From NCBI GenBank assembly GCA_964552195.1, contig CAZKFM010000002.1, positions 62,001 to 126,000 on the forward strand: 64,000 bases of DNA. Direction: 5' to 3'. Positions 1 to 10,866 of the stretch are shown piece by piece. Source of the DNA: CAZKAP01 sp964552195. GTDB lineage: Bacteria > Bacteroidota > Bacteroidia > Flavobacteriales > Flavobacteriaceae. Position 1 is the first letter of the stretch. Each line of letters begins with the position of its first letter. Under the pieces are notes generated by a model. The model saw only the letters and a program-made list of their open reading frames with translations. It was not told where the DNA came from and did not search any database. Made by a program: the position numbers and the translations under genes.

Positions 1-192
1 TACATGGACGTGTTTAATATGGTTATGCCCGGCACCGTCGGTCCCTATTACGGCTTCGGCATTCCGGAAATTGGAGGTATACTGTTCTTCGGGGGCCTCT
101 TTGTTTACACGGTCTTTAGTGCTTTGGCCAAATATCCGCTGGTACCGACAAACAGCCCATTCATTGAGGAGAGCAAGCAGTTTGAATATTAA
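1..192 (+). CDS. actF: Alternative complex III subunit ActF, C-terminal end (partial)
   Basis: The frame is open from the first base, so the gene starts upstream of the window and only about the last 63 residues are present. They include one hydrophobic helix (around GGILFFGGLFVYTVFSAL) and a short polar tail. Placement directly before cytochrome oxidase subunit II is the arrangement of Bacteroidota alternative complex III operons, in which the last integral quinol:cytochrome c oxidoreductase subunit (ActF) precedes coxB. The internal ATG at position 4 is not taken as the start. Identity rests on the tail and on context, so the exact subunit is inferred. Confidence 0.7.
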   Translation, partial: YMDVFNMVMPGTVGPYYGFGIPEIGGILFFGGLFVYTVFSALAKYPLVPTNSPFIEESKQFEY

Positions 193-207
193 AAGAAGAG
201 ACGCAGA

Positions 208-1281
208 ATGACATCGACGATTTTGATACTTAGTGTATTGGTCCTGGTTGCCATAGCCATATGGCAGATGGGAAAAATCTTTGAGTTCTCCCAGCTGAGT
301 ACCAAGCGGGATGGGCATCCCGAGGTGGCCAATGATACCGATAACAAGAACAACGGTTATCTCCTTTTTGCCTTCCTGATTTTTATCTATGGAATAACCA
401 TCTTTAGTTTGGTGCGTTACAGCAAGTTTCTGTTGCCGGAGGCGGCCTCCGATTTCGGGCCCAATTACGACCGCATGATGGGCATTACCCTGGCGATCAT
501 TTTCCTTGTACAGGTGGTTACTCAGGCCCTGCTGCATTACTTCGGTTATCGCTACAGAGGGGAGAAAGGCAAGAAAGCACTCTTCTACGCGGATAACGAT
601 AGACTCGAAGCCATCTGGACCTTAATCCCGGTAGTGGTCCTCGCAGGACTGATCATCTACGGATTGGGTGCCTGGATAGACATCACGGATATCAACGACG
701 AAGGCGATCCATTGGAAGTGGAGCTATATGCTCAACAGTTCAACTGGACCGCACGCTATGGAGGCGAGGATAATGTGCTGGGCTCGGCGAGTGTTCGTCT
801 TATCGATATCGACCGTGCCAATGTTCTCGGACTGGATGAATCCGATCCCTATTCAAGTGACGATATCATTGTCAAGGAACTCCACCTGCCTGCAGGACGC
901 AAGGTCAATTTCAAGATGCGCTCTCAGGACGTGCTGCACTCGGCCTATATGCCTCACTTCCGTGCTCAGATGAACTGCGTTCCCGGTATGGTTACCCAGT
1001 TTTCCTTTACCCCTACGGTTACTACCGAGGAGATGCGCCTAAACCCCGATGTGGTGGATAAGGTTAAAAGAACCAACGCTATCCGTGCAGAATGGGCGGC
1101 CGAGGGAAGACCAAATTCCGACCCCTGGGAGTTTGATTATGTACTTTTGTGCAACAAGATTTGTGGTAAGTCTCACTATAACATGCAGTTAAAGATTATA
1201 GTGGAGACCGAAGAAGAATACAACGCCTGGCTGGCAGAGCAGAAAACCTTCGATCAGATGCTGCTCCCGGCCGCGGAATAA
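208..1281 (+). CDS. coxB: Cytochrome c oxidase subunit II
   Basis: Subunit II of a caa3/aa3-type terminal oxidase in the inner membrane. It takes electrons from cytochrome c, or directly from alternative complex III, at its CuA centre. The 357-residue protein has an N-terminal hydrophobic segment, two further transmembrane helices (about residues 50-70 and 95-115) and a periplasmic cupredoxin domain. The CuA ligands are visible as His244 (in DVLHSAYMPHF) and Cys315/Cys319/His323/Met326 (CNKICGKSHYNM). The start lies 15 bases after the actF stop and subunit I follows 39 bases downstream, so the three genes are probably one operon. There is no C-terminal cytochrome c domain. Confidence 0.96.
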   Translation: MTSTILILSVLVLVAIAIWQMGKIFEFSQLSTKRDGHPEVANDTDNKNNGYLLFAFLIFIYGITIFSLVRYSKFLLPEAASDFGPNYDRMMGITLAIIFLVQVVTQALLHYFGYRYRGEKGKKALFYADNDRLEAIWTLIPVVVLAGLIIYGLGAWIDITDINDEGDPLEVELYAQQFNWTARYGGEDNVLGSASVRLIDIDRANVLGLDESDPYSSDDIIVKELHLPAGRKVNFKMRSQDVLHSAYMPHFRAQMNCVPGMVTQFSFTPTVTTEEMRLNPDVVDKVKRTNAIRAEWAAEGRPNSDPWEFDYVLLCNKICGKSHYNMQLKIIVETEEEYNAWLAEQKTFDQMLLPAAE

Positions 1282-1320
1282 TAATTGCTGGAAAAAGAAA
1301 ACGAATAAAACACGATTGCT

Positions 1321-3159
1321 ATGGCTGTAGAGGTACAGGATCCTCAGGTTGAGTCCCATGGTCATCCACACGACGAGGACCACGGGCACCATCACAAGGA
1401 TACATTTATCACGAAGTATATATTTAGCCAGGATCACAAGATGATCGCTAAGCAGTACCTGATTACGGGCCTGATCATGGGCTTCATAGGTATTGCGATG
1501 TCACTGCTTTTCCGTATGCAGTTGGCGTGGCCCGGGGAATCTTTTCCCGTGTTCGAAGCCTTGCTGGGCAAATGGGCTCCCGATGGGGTCATGGATGCAG
1601 ACATATATCTGGCTTTGGTAACCATACACGGGACACTGATGGTGTTCTTCGTGCTCACTGCCGGACTATCCGGTACATTCAGTAACCTGCTCATTCCGTT
1701 GCAGGTCGGTGCCCGCGATATGGCATCACCATTCCTGAATATGATATCGTACTGGCTCTTTTTCGTGTCCAGTGTGATCATGGTGATTTCCCTTTTCGCC
1801 GAGGCAGGACCTGCGGCTGCCGGGTGGACGATTTATCCTCCCCTGAGCGCACTGCCCATGGCTCAGCCCGGTTCCGGCCTGGGTATGACCCTGTGGCTGG
1901 TTTCGATGGCGATCTTTATCGCTTCTTCACTGATGGGCTCTCTGAATTACATCGTTACTGTTCTTAACCTCAGGACTAAGGGGATGACAATGACCCGACT
2001 GCCGCTGACCGTCTGGGCGTTTTTCGTTACGGCCATCATCGGTGTGGTTTCCTTCCCCGTGCTTCTTTCCGCAGCATTGATGATGGTGATGGACCGGAGT
2101 TTTGGAACCTCATTTTTCCTTTCGGATATATTCATACAGGGCGAAGTCCTGCACTATCAGGGAGGTTCTCCGGTACTGTACGAACACCTGTTCTGGTTTT
2201 TGGGACATCCAGAAGTATACATTGTACTGTTGCCTGCTTTGGGAATTACCTCAGAAGTAATGGCCACCAATGCGCGCAAGCCCATTTTCGGTTATCGAGC
2301 CATGGTAGCCTCCATACTGGCTATTGCTTTCTTGTCTACTGTGGTGTGGGGGCACCACATGTTCATTTCCGGAATGAATCCTTTCCTGGGAGCGGTATTT
2401 ACATTCACTACCCTATTGATCGCGATTCCTTCTGCGGTTAAGGCGTTCAATTATATTACCACACTGTGGAAAGGGAACCTGCAGCTTAATCCCGCCATGC
2501 TGTTTTCTATTGGCCTGGTTTCTACTTTTATTACCGGTGGTCTCACCGGTATCATACTGGGTAACAGTTTCTTGGATATCAATGTGCACGATACCTATTT
2601 CGTGGTTGCTCACTTCCACCTGGTCATGGGAATCTCAGCCCTATATGGTCTTTTTGCCGGTATCTACCACTGGTTCCCCATTATGTTCCAGGGCCGAATG
2701 ATGAATAAAAACCTGGGGTACATACATTTTTGGGTTACTGCCGTATGTGCGTACGGAATATTCTTTCCCATGCATTTCGTCGGAATGGCTGGAGTACCTC
2801 GGAGGTACTATCAGAATACGGCCTTCCCCATGTTCGATGAGCTCACCGATGTGCAGATACTCATGACGGTTTTCGCACTTATAGCTGGATTAGCGCAATT
2901 GGTGTTCGTTTATAACTTTATCAGCAGTATATTCTACGGCAAGCGAGCCTCTAAAAACCCCTGGGGTTCCAATACGCTGGAGTGGACGGCTTCTCAGAAA
3001 CACATACACGGTAACTGGCCGGGTGCCATACCTCATGTCCACCGTTGGGCGTACGACTACAGCAAAGTGGACGAGAAAGGAGAATACATTATTCCTGGAC
3101 AGGATTTTGTGCCTCAGACGGTTCCTATCAAGGAGAACGAAGAGGAACTTACGCACTAG
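1321..3159 (+). CDS. coxA: Cytochrome c oxidase subunit I
   Basis: Catalytic subunit of the heme-copper oxidase: it reduces O2 to water at the heme a3/CuB site and pumps protons. At 612 residues it is a normal length for the family. It has about 12 membrane helices and the typical motifs WFLGHPEVYIVLLP (CuB His, cross-linked Tyr), WGHHMF (CuB His pair) and the heme-ligand stretch VHDTYFVVAHFHLVMG. The N-terminus before QDHKMIAKQYL is unusually His/Asp-rich (about residues 13-29, HGHPHDEDHGHHH), a tail common in Bacteroidota subunit I. It is the last gene of the oxidase operon at this end; a strong terminator follows. Confidence 0.97.
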   Translation: MAVEVQDPQVESHGHPHDEDHGHHHKDTFITKYIFSQDHKMIAKQYLITGLIMGFIGIAMSLLFRMQLAWPGESFPVFEALLGKWAPDGVMDADIYLALVTIHGTLMVFFVLTAGLSGTFSNLLIPLQVGARDMASPFLNMISYWLFFVSSVIMVISLFAEAGPAAAGWTIYPPLSALPMAQPGSGLGMTLWLVSMAIFIASSLMGSLNYIVTVLNLRTKGMTMTRLPLTVWAFFVTAIIGVVSFPVLLSAALMMVMDRSFGTSFFLSDIFIQGEVLHYQGGSPVLYEHLFWFLGHPEVYIVLLPALGITSEVMATNARKPIFGYRAMVASILAIAFLSTVVWGHHMFISGMNPFLGAVFTFTTLLIAIPSAVKAFNYITTLWKGNLQLNPAMLFSIGLVSTFITGGLTGIILGNSFLDINVHDTYFVVAHFHLVMGISALYGLFAGIYHWFPIMFQGRMMNKNLGYIHFWVTAVCAYGIFFPMHFVGMAGVPRRYYQNTAFPMFDELTDVQILMTVFALIAGLAQLVFVYNFISSIFYGKRASKNPWGSNTLEWTASQKHIHGNWPGAIPHVHRWAYDYSKVDEKGEYIIPGQDFVPQTVPIKENEEELTH

Positions 3160-3179
3160 GCGGATGCCTCGTAAAACGT

Positions 3180-3205
3180 AACCCGGCCCCGGCCGGGTTT
3201 TTTTG
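3180..3205 (+). terminator. Rho-independent terminator after coxA
   Basis: GC-rich hairpin (ACCCGGCC pairing with GGCCGGGT, very short loop) followed by a run of seven T, 20 bases after the coxA stop codon. It separates the oxidase genes from the GIN-domain gene. Confidence 0.85.
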
Positions 3206-3255
3206 TTTGTCGCAGTCCGAATAGACCGAAAGAGATTTACCTGTAACTTTAGGAT

Positions 3256-4092
3256 ATGAAACGAATTCTGATCGCAATTGTATTCTTGGTTTCCATCCCC
3301 TTGCCGGCACAGAAGCTGCCTACGCTAAAGGGGAGCCGGCAGGTAGAGCGTTACGCGGAAAGGCTGGACTTTTTTCGCGAGGTGGTCCTGGAAGGGGATA
3401 TCGAGATTGAACTTTTACCCGGGATCACACCCCGATATGAGTTGATCGCAGACGACAACATCAAGGATGTCATGTCCATAGAGGTGCGGGACGAGGTTCT
3501 GTATATAGACCTGTATTACCGTATTACCCGCGCAAAGTCCTTGACCATGAAGGTGTTTTACACTGAACTCGACCATATTCGGGTCAAAGTGGGAAAGGTA
3601 GTGGTTCCGGAGGTCCTCACCCCTGAAACCCTTACCCTGGAGGTTGCTGACCGTTGTTCGCTGGAGGCTCAGGCCAATGTCCGACGTGCCGAGGTCCGTA
3701 TGGAGGGGGCTGCACGGCTCAAGTTCAATGTAGATGCAGACGCCTTATTGGTCGAAGCAAAAGGAAATTCCACAACGCGTATTTACGCCACTGCCGAGGA
3801 GACCCGGATCAGCCTGGATGAATATGCCAATTTCGAACTGGAGGGTACTGGAGACCGGCTTCAACTGCACCAGCTGGGAAATTCCCGATTCAGGGCGTTC
3901 GGCTTTCAGACCAAGGTAGCCGAGGTGGAACTCGATCAGAATCCGGATGCCAACCTGTTTGTGACCGAGCAGCTTACCCTGAATTCGCAAGGGAAAGCCC
4001 GAACTGAATTTTATGGAGAACCTGCCATTACCATTAATCGCTTCTTGAATGCAAGTCAGCTCATTAAAAGGGAATTGAAAGAGACCGAATGA
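3256..4092 (+). CDS. GIN-domain (DUF2807-like) secreted beta-helix protein
   Basis: 278 residues with a signal peptide ([19 protein letters not shown]). A repetitive beta-strand body follows, with short alternating hydrophobic/acidic strands, consistent with the head GIN domain / DUF2807 family of putative exported adhesin-like proteins. No catalytic residues are evident. The stop overlaps the ruvB start (ATGA), so translation is probably coupled to ruvB. A TAACTTTA element five bases before the start codon could be a weak -7 box, which would give an almost leaderless message. Function is unknown; the family assignment is moderately sure. Confidence 0.7.
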   Translation: MKRILIAIVFLVSIPLPAQKLPTLKGSRQVERYAERLDFFREVVLEGDIEIELLPGITPRYELIADDNIKDVMSIEVRDEVLYIDLYYRITRAKSLTMKVFYTELDHIRVKVGKVVVPEVLTPETLTLEVADRCSLEAQANVRRAEVRMEGAARLKFNVDADALLVEAKGNSTTRIYATAEETRISLDEYANFELEGTGDRLQLHQLGNSRFRAFGFQTKVAEVELDQNPDANLFVTEQLTLNSQGKARTEFYGEPAITINRFLNASQLIKRELKETE

Positions 4093-5123
4093 ACGAAAAC
4101 CTGGACCCATCCCCCGAGCGCTATTCCAACGAGGAACTGGCGATAGAAAAGGCCCTCAGACCCGAACGTTTCGACGATTTTACGGGCCAACAGAAGGTGC
4201 TCGAAAACCTCAAAATTTTCGTAGAAGCGGCCAACATGCGGGGCGAGGCTCTCGACCATACCCTATTGCACGGTCCGCCCGGTCTCGGTAAGACTACCCT
4301 GGCCCATATACTCGCCAATGAGCTGGGAGTAGGCATCAAAATTACCTCGGGTCCCGTATTGGATAAACCCGGTGACCTGGCCGGACTGTTAACGAACCTC
4401 TCCGAAAGGGATGTGCTGTTTATCGATGAGATACACCGACTGAGTCCAATAGTGGAGGAATACCTGTATTCTGCCATGGAGGACTATCGAATCGACATCA
4501 TGATCGAAACCGGCCCCAACGCCAGGTCAGTTCAAATCAACCTGAATCCTTTTACGCTAGTTGGGGCCACAACCCGTTCGGGTCTGCTCACCGCACCCAT
4601 GCGGGCCCGTTTTGGCATTCAGAGTCGCCTGGAGTACTACGACGATGACCTCCTTGCCGATATCGTTACCCGGAGTGCCGACATACTTCAGGTGGGTATT
4701 CGGGCAGACGCTGCCCAGGAGATTGCCGGAAGGAGCCGCGGAACACCCAGGATATGCAATGCACTTCTGCGACGCGTACGCGATTTTGCACAGATCAAGG
4801 GAGATGGTAATATCGATCTGGCCATTGCCCAGTATGGACTTAAGGCGCTTAATGTAGATGCTAATGGTCTGGACGAGATGGACAACAAGATACTGTCCAC
4901 GCTCATTGACAAGTTCAAAGGAGGTCCCGTGGGCATTACCACCCTGGCTACGGCGGTATCTGAAAACGCCGATACCATCGAAGAGGTGTACGAACCTTTC
5001 CTGATTCAGCAGGGCTTCATTATGCGCACGCCCAGGGGCAGGGAAGCCACGGAACGCGCGTACAAACATTTGGGCCGGGTACCCGGACAGGGTGCCGGAG
5101 GTCCTGATCTCTTTACCTCCTGA
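4089..5123 (+). CDS. ruvB: Holliday junction branch migration helicase RuvB
   Basis: AAA+ motor that drives Holliday-junction branch migration together with RuvA (encoded at 10278). The 344-residue length is standard. Visible features are Walker A GPPGLGKT (62-69), Walker [12 protein letters not shown], sensor 1 GATTR (in [21 protein letters not shown]) with the arginine-finger region, and the C-terminal winged-helix DNA-binding domain ([10 protein letters not shown] to TPRGREAT). The start overlaps the preceding stop by four bases and queG begins five bases after the stop. Confidence 0.98.
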   Translation: MNENLDPSPERYSNEELAIEKALRPERFDDFTGQQKVLENLKIFVEAANMRGEALDHTLLHGPPGLGKTTLAHILANELGVGIKITSGPVLDKPGDLAGLLTNLSERDVLFIDEIHRLSPIVEEYLYSAMEDYRIDIMIETGPNARSVQINLNPFTLVGATTRSGLLTAPMRARFGIQSRLEYYDDDLLADIVTRSADILQVGIRADAAQEIAGRSRGTPRICNALLRRVRDFAQIKGDGNIDLAIAQYGLKALNVDANGLDEMDNKILSTLIDKFKGGPVGITTLATAVSENADTIEEVYEPFLIQQGFIMRTPRGREATERAYKHLGRVPGQGAGGPDLFTS

Positions 5124-5127
5124 CGGG

Positions 5128-6054
5128 ATGGGTAATCCGGATCATCATAAACGACTCATTAGTCAGGAAGCCCGCCGTCTGGGATTTCTTTCCATGGGGG
5201 TTTCCCGGGCCGAATTCCTCACAGAAGAAGCGCCACGCCTGGAACAATGGCTCAAGCAGGGCTTCCACGGCTCTATGGCCTACATGGAGAACCATTTTGA
5301 CAAGAGGTTGGATCCGCGTAAGCTGGTTCCCGGTGCCCGGACCGTGGTTTCTTTGCTTTTTAACTACTATCCGGAGCGCGAACAGCGCCCGGATGCCCCA
5401 CGAATCTCCAAGTACGCCTATGGTGAGGACTATCATCATGTCCTTAAGAGAAAACTCAAGGAACTGCTCGCCTTTATACGGGATGAAATCGGAGAGGTGA
5501 ATGGTCGCGTGTTTGTCGATTCGGCACCTGTGATGGAGAAAGCCTGGGCCGCGCGTTCCGGATTGGGCTGGGTTGGTAAGCACAGTAACCTGCTTACCAA
5601 ATCAGAGGGGTCCTTCTACTTCCTGGCCGAGCTGATCTCGGATTTGGAGCTGCCCGAGGACGGACCGGTTACGGACCACTGCGGAAGTTGTACAGCCTGC
5701 ATAGACGCCTGTCCCACAGACGCCATACCCCTTCCTTACACCGTCGATGCCTCCCGGTGCATATCCTATTTTACTATAGAACTCAGAGACGAGATCCCGG
5801 CCTCTTTCGCCGGTACATTCGAGGACTGGATGTTCGGTTGCGACATTTGCCAGGATGTTTGCCCCTGGAACCGCTTCAGTACACCTACAACCGAGCCCGC
5901 TTTCAGGCCAAGTGAAGAAATCCTGGGGTATAGCCGGAGCGAGTGGGAGGAACTCACCGAGGAAACCTTTGGAGAGATTTTTAGAAAATCTGCGGTCAAA
6001 CGAACCAAATTTACCGGGCTTTTACGGAATCTGGAATTCCTAAAGAAGTCCTAA
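5128..6054 (+). CDS. queG: Epoxyqueuosine reductase QueG
   Basis: Cobalamin-dependent iron-sulfur enzyme that reduces epoxyqueuosine to queuosine in tRNA, the last step of Q modification. 308 residues from the chosen ATG at 5128; an in-frame ATG at 5092 lies inside ruvB and would add a non-conserved 12-residue extension. Motifs seen: [21 protein letters not shown] (active-site Asp and cofactor region) and two [4Fe-4S] clusters, [12 protein letters not shown] (Cys185/188/191/195) and [11 protein letters not shown] (Cys238/241/245). It lacks the C-terminal HEAT-like extension of some orthologues, as do other short Bacteroidota forms. Confidence 0.95.
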   Translation: MGNPDHHKRLISQEARRLGFLSMGVSRAEFLTEEAPRLEQWLKQGFHGSMAYMENHFDKRLDPRKLVPGARTVVSLLFNYYPEREQRPDAPRISKYAYGEDYHHVLKRKLKELLAFIRDEIGEVNGRVFVDSAPVMEKAWAARSGLGWVGKHSNLLTKSEGSFYFLAELISDLELPEDGPVTDHCGSCTACIDACPTDAIPLPYTVDASRCISYFTIELRDEIPASFAGTFEDWMFGCDICQDVCPWNRFSTPTTEPAFRPSEEILGYSRSEWEELTEETFGEIFRKSAVKRTKFTGLLRNLEFLKKS

Positions 6055-6154
6055 TTTCCATTAAAATCCTATATTAGGCGGCAAAACATTCAATTTTTCA
6101 TTTTTCTTCGAACGAATTGTTGAATGAATCGTAACTGATAAACGCTGAACTTTT

Positions 6155-7876
6155 ATGAATACCCTCTCCGCCATAGATCTGGTAGTGATCGTAGTATATC
6201 TCATCGGAATTGTTATCTACGGGATTTCTAAGTCCAAGCGCAGCAGCTCCGAAGACTATTTCCTGGGCGGAAGGACCATGACCTGGCCCATAGTGGGTAT
6301 TGCCCTGTTTTCGGCCAATATTTCCAGTTCCACGCTGGTGGGTCTGGCATCCGATGGTTTTCAGACTAATGTAAATGTGTACAACTATGAGTGGTACGCT
6401 GTGGTGATACTGATTTTCTTCGCCATATTCTTCCTTCCCTTCTATCTGAAGTCCGGGGTGTATACCATGCCGGAATTCCTCGAAAAGCGATACGATTCCC
6501 GTTCTCGTTATTACTTTTCGCTTATCACCATAGTCGGCAATGTACTGGTGGATACTGCGGCAGGACTCTACGTGGGTAGCATCGTACTCAAGTTGTTGTT
6601 TCCGGATGTTTCAACCCCGGTCATCATCATCATACTAGCCGTGGCCGCGGCGGCCTATACTATACCCGGCGGGCTAAACTCCGTAATTCAGACGGAGGTG
6701 ATTCAGGCGATACTCCTCATTATCGGTTCCTGTCTGCTGACCTACTTCGCATTCAGCGAACTCGGTGTGGGCTGGAATGGAATGATGTCTATGCTGGATG
6801 AGCGACTGGCATCCGGTCAGGTGGATTTCGGAGAACGGGCGGAGAATGGATTTTATATGCCTTCCACTGCGGATGAGGTATTCAGTCTAGTGCGTCCGGG
6901 TAATGACGAGTTTATGCCCTGGTGGGGTCTGATATCGGGTGTGGCCCTGCTCGGTTTTTACTTCTGGGCCAATAATCAGTTCATGGTGCAGCGGGTCCTG
7001 GGAGCCAAGGACCTGAATCACGGCCGCTGGGGAGCCCTCTTCGCAGGTCTGCTGAAACTACCCGTGATCTTCATCATGGTGGTGCCCGGAGTTCTGGCTC
7101 TGCTACTTTTCAACAATCTGGATATATCCGAGATGAACTATCCGCTACCCTCGGGTGAAGGGGTGTGCGAAAACCTTTCAGACTGTACGAATCTCACCTA
7201 TCCCGTTTTGCTTTTCCAACTCCTGCCCACGGGCATACTTGGTTTGGTTGTCGCCGGCTTACTGGCTGCCATGATGTCCTCAGTATCGGCCACCTTCAAC
7301 TCGGCCTCGACCCTGATCACCATGGATTTCGTGCGACAGATCAACCCCAAGCTCAGCAGCAAGCAACTCGTCAGGGTGGGGCAGATTGCCACCTTGGTGC
7401 TGGTGATACTGGCCTCGGCCTGGGTGCCCTTTATCGAGAAGGTGAGCAGCTCTCTTTGGGTGTACCTGCAGCTGGTTATTGCCTTTACCAGCCCACCGGT
7501 CGTATCGGCATTTATCCTCGGGCTCTTCTGGAAAAGGGCCAACGCCAATGGGGCTTTCGCGAGTCTGATTGTCGGAGGGCTCTTCGCTCTATTCATGATA
7601 CTCTCTCAGGTAAATGGCTGGTATCCCGAACTCAACGAATTACACTTCCTAGCCAAGGCCAATGTTCTCTTTGTCCTCAGCGTCTTCGTGCACGCAGTGG
7701 TCAGCCTGACCACCGGCAAGCCCGACAGCGAAAAAGTAGAGCACTATACGTATCGCCGCGAATTCTTCCGTCAGGAAACGGAGGAGCTCAAGCCTCTTCC
7801 ATGGTATAAGAACTACCGCAATCTGGCTGTCATTCTCCTGACGATGACGGCTATAATTGTGATCTACTTTTGGTAA
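6155..7876 (+). CDS. Sodium/solute symporter (SSS/SLC5 family)
   Basis: 573-residue inner-membrane protein with about 13-14 hydrophobic helices, typical of the SLC5/SSS family of Na+-coupled transporters. Diagnostic segments are EDYFLGGRTMTWPIVGIALF and ANISSSTLVGLASDG (helix 1, Na+/substrate region), YTIPGGLNSVIQTEVIQ, and AAMMSSVSATFNSASTLIT (Na2-site helix 8 with the consecutive Ser residues). The sequence most resembles SGLT-like sugar/solute carriers of Bacteroidota, but the substrate cannot be read from sequence. It stands between queG and maeB with about 100-base and 82-base gaps, so it is probably a single transcription unit. Confidence 0.9.
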   Translation: MNTLSAIDLVVIVVYLIGIVIYGISKSKRSSSEDYFLGGRTMTWPIVGIALFSANISSSTLVGLASDGFQTNVNVYNYEWYAVVILIFFAIFFLPFYLKSGVYTMPEFLEKRYDSRSRYYFSLITIVGNVLVDTAAGLYVGSIVLKLLFPDVSTPVIIIILAVAAAAYTIPGGLNSVIQTEVIQAILLIIGSCLLTYFAFSELGVGWNGMMSMLDERLASGQVDFGERAENGFYMPSTADEVFSLVRPGNDEFMPWWGLISGVALLGFYFWANNQFMVQRVLGAKDLNHGRWGALFAGLLKLPVIFIMVVPGVLALLLFNNLDISEMNYPLPSGEGVCENLSDCTNLTYPVLLFQLLPTGILGLVVAGLLAAMMSSVSATFNSASTLITMDFVRQINPKLSSKQLVRVGQIATLVLVILASAWVPFIEKVSSSLWVYLQLVIAFTSPPVVSAFILGLFWKRANANGAFASLIVGGLFALFMILSQVNGWYPELNELHFLAKANVLFVLSVFVHAVVSLTTGKPDSEKVEHYTYRREFFRQETEELKPLPWYKNYRNLAVILLTMTAIIVIYFW

Positions 7877-7958
7877 GGGATGCTGGTAACGTTATTTCCC
7901 ACAAAATAAAGCCAGGTATGAGGGATTACTTTTACATTTACAGGGTAATTTCTTCCTA

Positions 7959-10238
7959 ATGAGTAAAGGCAAGCTGAAGAAAGAGGCACTCGCTTACCAT
8001 TCCCAGCCTCAGCCCGGAAAGATTAAAATAGTTCCCACCAAACCCTATGCGTCGCAGCGGGATCTCGCTCTGGCATATTCTCCTGGTGTGGCAGAACCCT
8101 GTCTGGAGATCGAGAAGGACCCGGAAAAGGCCTACGATTATACGATCAAGGGAAATACGGTAGCGGTAATCACGAACGGAACCGCTGTGCTGGGCCTGGG
8201 CAATATAGGTCCGGCTGCGTCCAAGCCTGTCATGGAGGGGAAGTGTCTGCTGTTTAAAATATTCGCCGATATCGACGGTATCGATATTGAACTGGACACC
8301 GAGGATGTCGATCGCTTCGTGGAAACCGTTCGCATACTCGCTCCCACCTTTGGCGGGATGAATCTGGAGGACATCAAAGCGCCTGAGGCCTTTGAAATTG
8401 AACGGAGGCTCAAGGAGGAACTGGACATCCCCGTAATGCACGACGATCAGCACGGCACCGCGATAATTTCAGCTGCCGCGCTTCTGAACGCACTGGAGCT
8501 CGCCGAAAAGAAAATGGAAGACGTCTGGATCGTTGTCAGCGGGGCGGGTGCCGCCGCTATATCGTGTTCTCGTATGTACAAGGCATTCGGTGCACGGCCG
8601 GAACACATCGTTATGGTGGATAGTAAAGGGGTAATCCGCAGCGACAGAGAGGGAGTGAGCGGGGAGAAGCTGGAATTCGCTACAGACCGCGATTTACATA
8701 CCCTGGAAGACGCCATGAAGCATGCCGATGTGTTCATAGGCTTGTCGATAGCCGATATCGTTACCGCAGACATGCTGGAATCCATGGCGGAAAACCCCAT
8801 CGTATTTGCGATGGCCAATCCCGATCCCGAGATTTCCTACGAACTCGCCTGTGCGACCCGAAATGATATCATCATGGCCACCGGCCGGTCCGACCATCCG
8901 AATCAGGTAAACAATGTGCTGGGTTTCCCGTTCATCTTCCGGGGGGCATTGGATGTTCGTGCTACCAAGATCAATGAGGAGATGAAGATGGCCGCGGTTC
9001 GCGCCCTCGCGGATCTCGCCAAGGAACCCGTACCCGAGCAGGTCAATGTGGCCTATGCGCACACCCGGCTGACCTTTGGCCGGGATTACATCATTCCCAA
9101 GCCATTCGACCCCAGGCTCATTTACAAGATACCCCCTGCAGTGGCTCGAGCCGCCATAGAAAGCGGTGTGGCCCGACACACCATAGAGGACTGGGAAGGT
9201 TATGAGGAGGCATTGCTCCGGCGCTCGGGTAAGGACAATAAATTTATCCGCAGCCTGCACGATCAGGCCCGTATAGATCCCAAAAGAGTGGTATTCACTG
9301 AGGCCGATCTGCTGGATGTGGTTAAGGCCGCTCAGATCGTGCACGAGGAAGGCATCGCCCGCCCCATACTCCTGGGAAATGAGGATCGCATACGCACTCA
9401 TATGAAGGAACTTGACTTCCAGGCCGATATACCCATACTCAATCCGCAATCGGAGGAGTCCAGGGAATGGCGCGAGAGATATAGTACGAACTACTGGAAG
9501 AACAGGCAGCGAAGCGGGGAAACCGAATACAGCGCAGGGTCGAATATGAAGCGACGCAACTACTTCGGTGCTCAGATGGTCGTCGAAGGTGACGCTGACG
9601 CTATGATTTCAGGTTATTCCAGAGCATTTCCGATGGTTTTGCGCCCAGTATTCAAGGTGGTTGGACGCGCCGATGGGGTGCGTAAGGCGGCGACCCTCAA
9701 CATCATGCTCACGGAATTCGGCCCACTGTTCCTGGCCGACACCAGCATTAATATAGATCCAACGGCCGAAGAACTGGCCGAAATCGGAATAATGGCTTCC
9801 CGGGTTGCAAGCCACTTTGGCTATCATCCTGTGGTTGCCTTCTTGTCTTATGCCAATTACGGATCTTCTTCGCATCCCCGGGCTGAAAAGGTTCGCGAAG
9901 CCGTCAAGATTCTTCATCGCCAGCAACCGGATCTGGCTGTGGATGGAGAAATACAGACGGATTTCGCTCTGGATCAGGAACTGGGAATGCGAAACTTTCC
10001 GTTCTCGAAAATCGCGGGAAAAAAGGTCAATGTACTGATCTTCCCCAATCTCGAATCGGCCAACATAACCTACAAGATGCTAAAGGGGCTCAACGCGGAT
10101 TCGGTCGGTCCGGTAATGATGGGACTTCAGAGGCCTGTCCACATACTGCAACTGGGAGCCAGCGTACAGGAGATCGTCAATATGACGGCGGTTGCCGTAG
10201 TGGATGCCCAGGGAAGGGATGACGGCATGAATACCTAA
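7959..10238 (+). CDS. maeB: NADP-dependent malic enzyme, phosphotransacetylase-fused (MaeB type)
   Basis: Oxidative decarboxylation of malate to pyruvate with NAD(P)H formation. The 759 residues comprise an N-terminal malic enzyme domain ([32 protein letters not shown]), a nucleotide-binding domain ([12 protein letters not shown]) and, from about residue 430, a phosphate acetyl/butyryltransferase-like domain. That domain normally has a regulatory, acetyl-CoA-sensing role in MaeB enzymes rather than catalysis. The motif [10 protein letters not shown] is the conserved metal/substrate loop. Length and architecture are normal for the family. ruvA follows 39 bases downstream. Confidence 0.96.
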   Translation: MSKGKLKKEALAYHSQPQPGKIKIVPTKPYASQRDLALAYSPGVAEPCLEIEKDPEKAYDYTIKGNTVAVITNGTAVLGLGNIGPAASKPVMEGKCLLFKIFADIDGIDIELDTEDVDRFVETVRILAPTFGGMNLEDIKAPEAFEIERRLKEELDIPVMHDDQHGTAIISAAALLNALELAEKKMEDVWIVVSGAGAAAISCSRMYKAFGARPEHIVMVDSKGVIRSDREGVSGEKLEFATDRDLHTLEDAMKHADVFIGLSIADIVTADMLESMAENPIVFAMANPDPEISYELACATRNDIIMATGRSDHPNQVNNVLGFPFIFRGALDVRATKINEEMKMAAVRALADLAKEPVPEQVNVAYAHTRLTFGRDYIIPKPFDPRLIYKIPPAVARAAIESGVARHTIEDWEGYEEALLRRSGKDNKFIRSLHDQARIDPKRVVFTEADLLDVVKAAQIVHEEGIARPILLGNEDRIRTHMKELDFQADIPILNPQSEESREWRERYSTNYWKNRQRSGETEYSAGSNMKRRNYFGAQMVVEGDADAMISGYSRAFPMVLRPVFKVVGRADGVRKAATLNIMLTEFGPLFLADTSINIDPTAEELAEIGIMASRVASHFGYHPVVAFLSYANYGSSSHPRAEKVREAVKILHRQQPDLAVDGEIQTDFALDQELGMRNFPFSKIAGKKVNVLIFPNLESANITYKMLKGLNADSVGPVMMGLQRPVHILQLGASVQEIVNMTAVAVVDAQGRDDGMNT

Positions 10239-10277
10239 ACGAACAGGACCTTTTGCCACAACCTAATGAAATAGCTG

Positions 10278-10859
10278 ATGATAACCTTTTTAGAAGGGGA
10301 GATTGAGGTAAAGACCCCCACGGAACTCATCCTGGATTGCCAGGGGATTGGATACCTGATTCATATTTCACTGCATTCGTATTCCCTGCTTCCGGATTCG
10401 GGCAGGGTACGCGTATTTACCCACCTGCACATCAAGGAGGACAGTCATAGCCTTTATGGATTTGCCCAGGAGGAGGAACGGGAAATGTTCCGACTGCTGA
10501 TCGGAGTCTCAGGCATAGGGACCCAGACGGCGCGTACCGTGCTCTCTTCGCTCTCTCCGGATCAGCTCCATCAGGCCATACTCGAGGAAGATGTGCGGAG
10601 AATTCAGGCTGTTAAGGGCATAGGTGCCAAGACTGCCCAACGGGTCATTCTGGACCTGAAGGACAAGGCAAAACGGGTCTCCATCGGTGAACAACTTTCA
10701 AATTCGGGAAGCAATACCCGAAAAGAAGAAGCGTTATCAGCTTTAGAAGTTCTTGGATACACAAGAAAACAAACCGAACACGTTATCAATCAATCCCTGG
10801 AGTCCAACCCAGATTTGGATGTGGAGGATATGATTAAATTCGCGCTTAAAAATCTGTAA
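10278..10859 (+). CDS. ruvA: Holliday junction DNA-binding protein RuvA
   Basis: Tetrameric Holliday-junction recognition partner of RuvB. 193 residues: N-terminal OB fold (MITFLEGEIEVKTPTEL, HLHIKEDSHSLYGF), central helix-hairpin-helix pair (LIGVSGIGTQTA and AVKGIGAKTAQRV) and a C-terminal three-helix domain (EEALSALEVLGYTRKQ) that contacts RuvB. ruvA and ruvB are separated by about 5 kb here, as in many flavobacteria. It lies seven bases upstream of the predicted sprA start, so co-transcription is likely. Confidence 0.97.
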   Translation: MITFLEGEIEVKTPTELILDCQGIGYLIHISLHSYSLLPDSGRVRVFTHLHIKEDSHSLYGFAQEEEREMFRLLIGVSGIGTQTARTVLSSLSPDQLHQAILEEDVRRIQAVKGIGAKTAQRVILDLKDKAKRVSIGEQLSNSGSNTRKEEALSALEVLGYTRKQTEHVINQSLESNPDLDVEDMIKFALKNL

Positions 10860-10866
10860 GGCAATT

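Noticed and set aside
7165..7809. Plus-strand open frame of 214 codons inside the symporter gene
   Set aside because: Lies wholly in the symporter in another frame; His/Gln/Arg-rich shadow sequence without conserved motifs.
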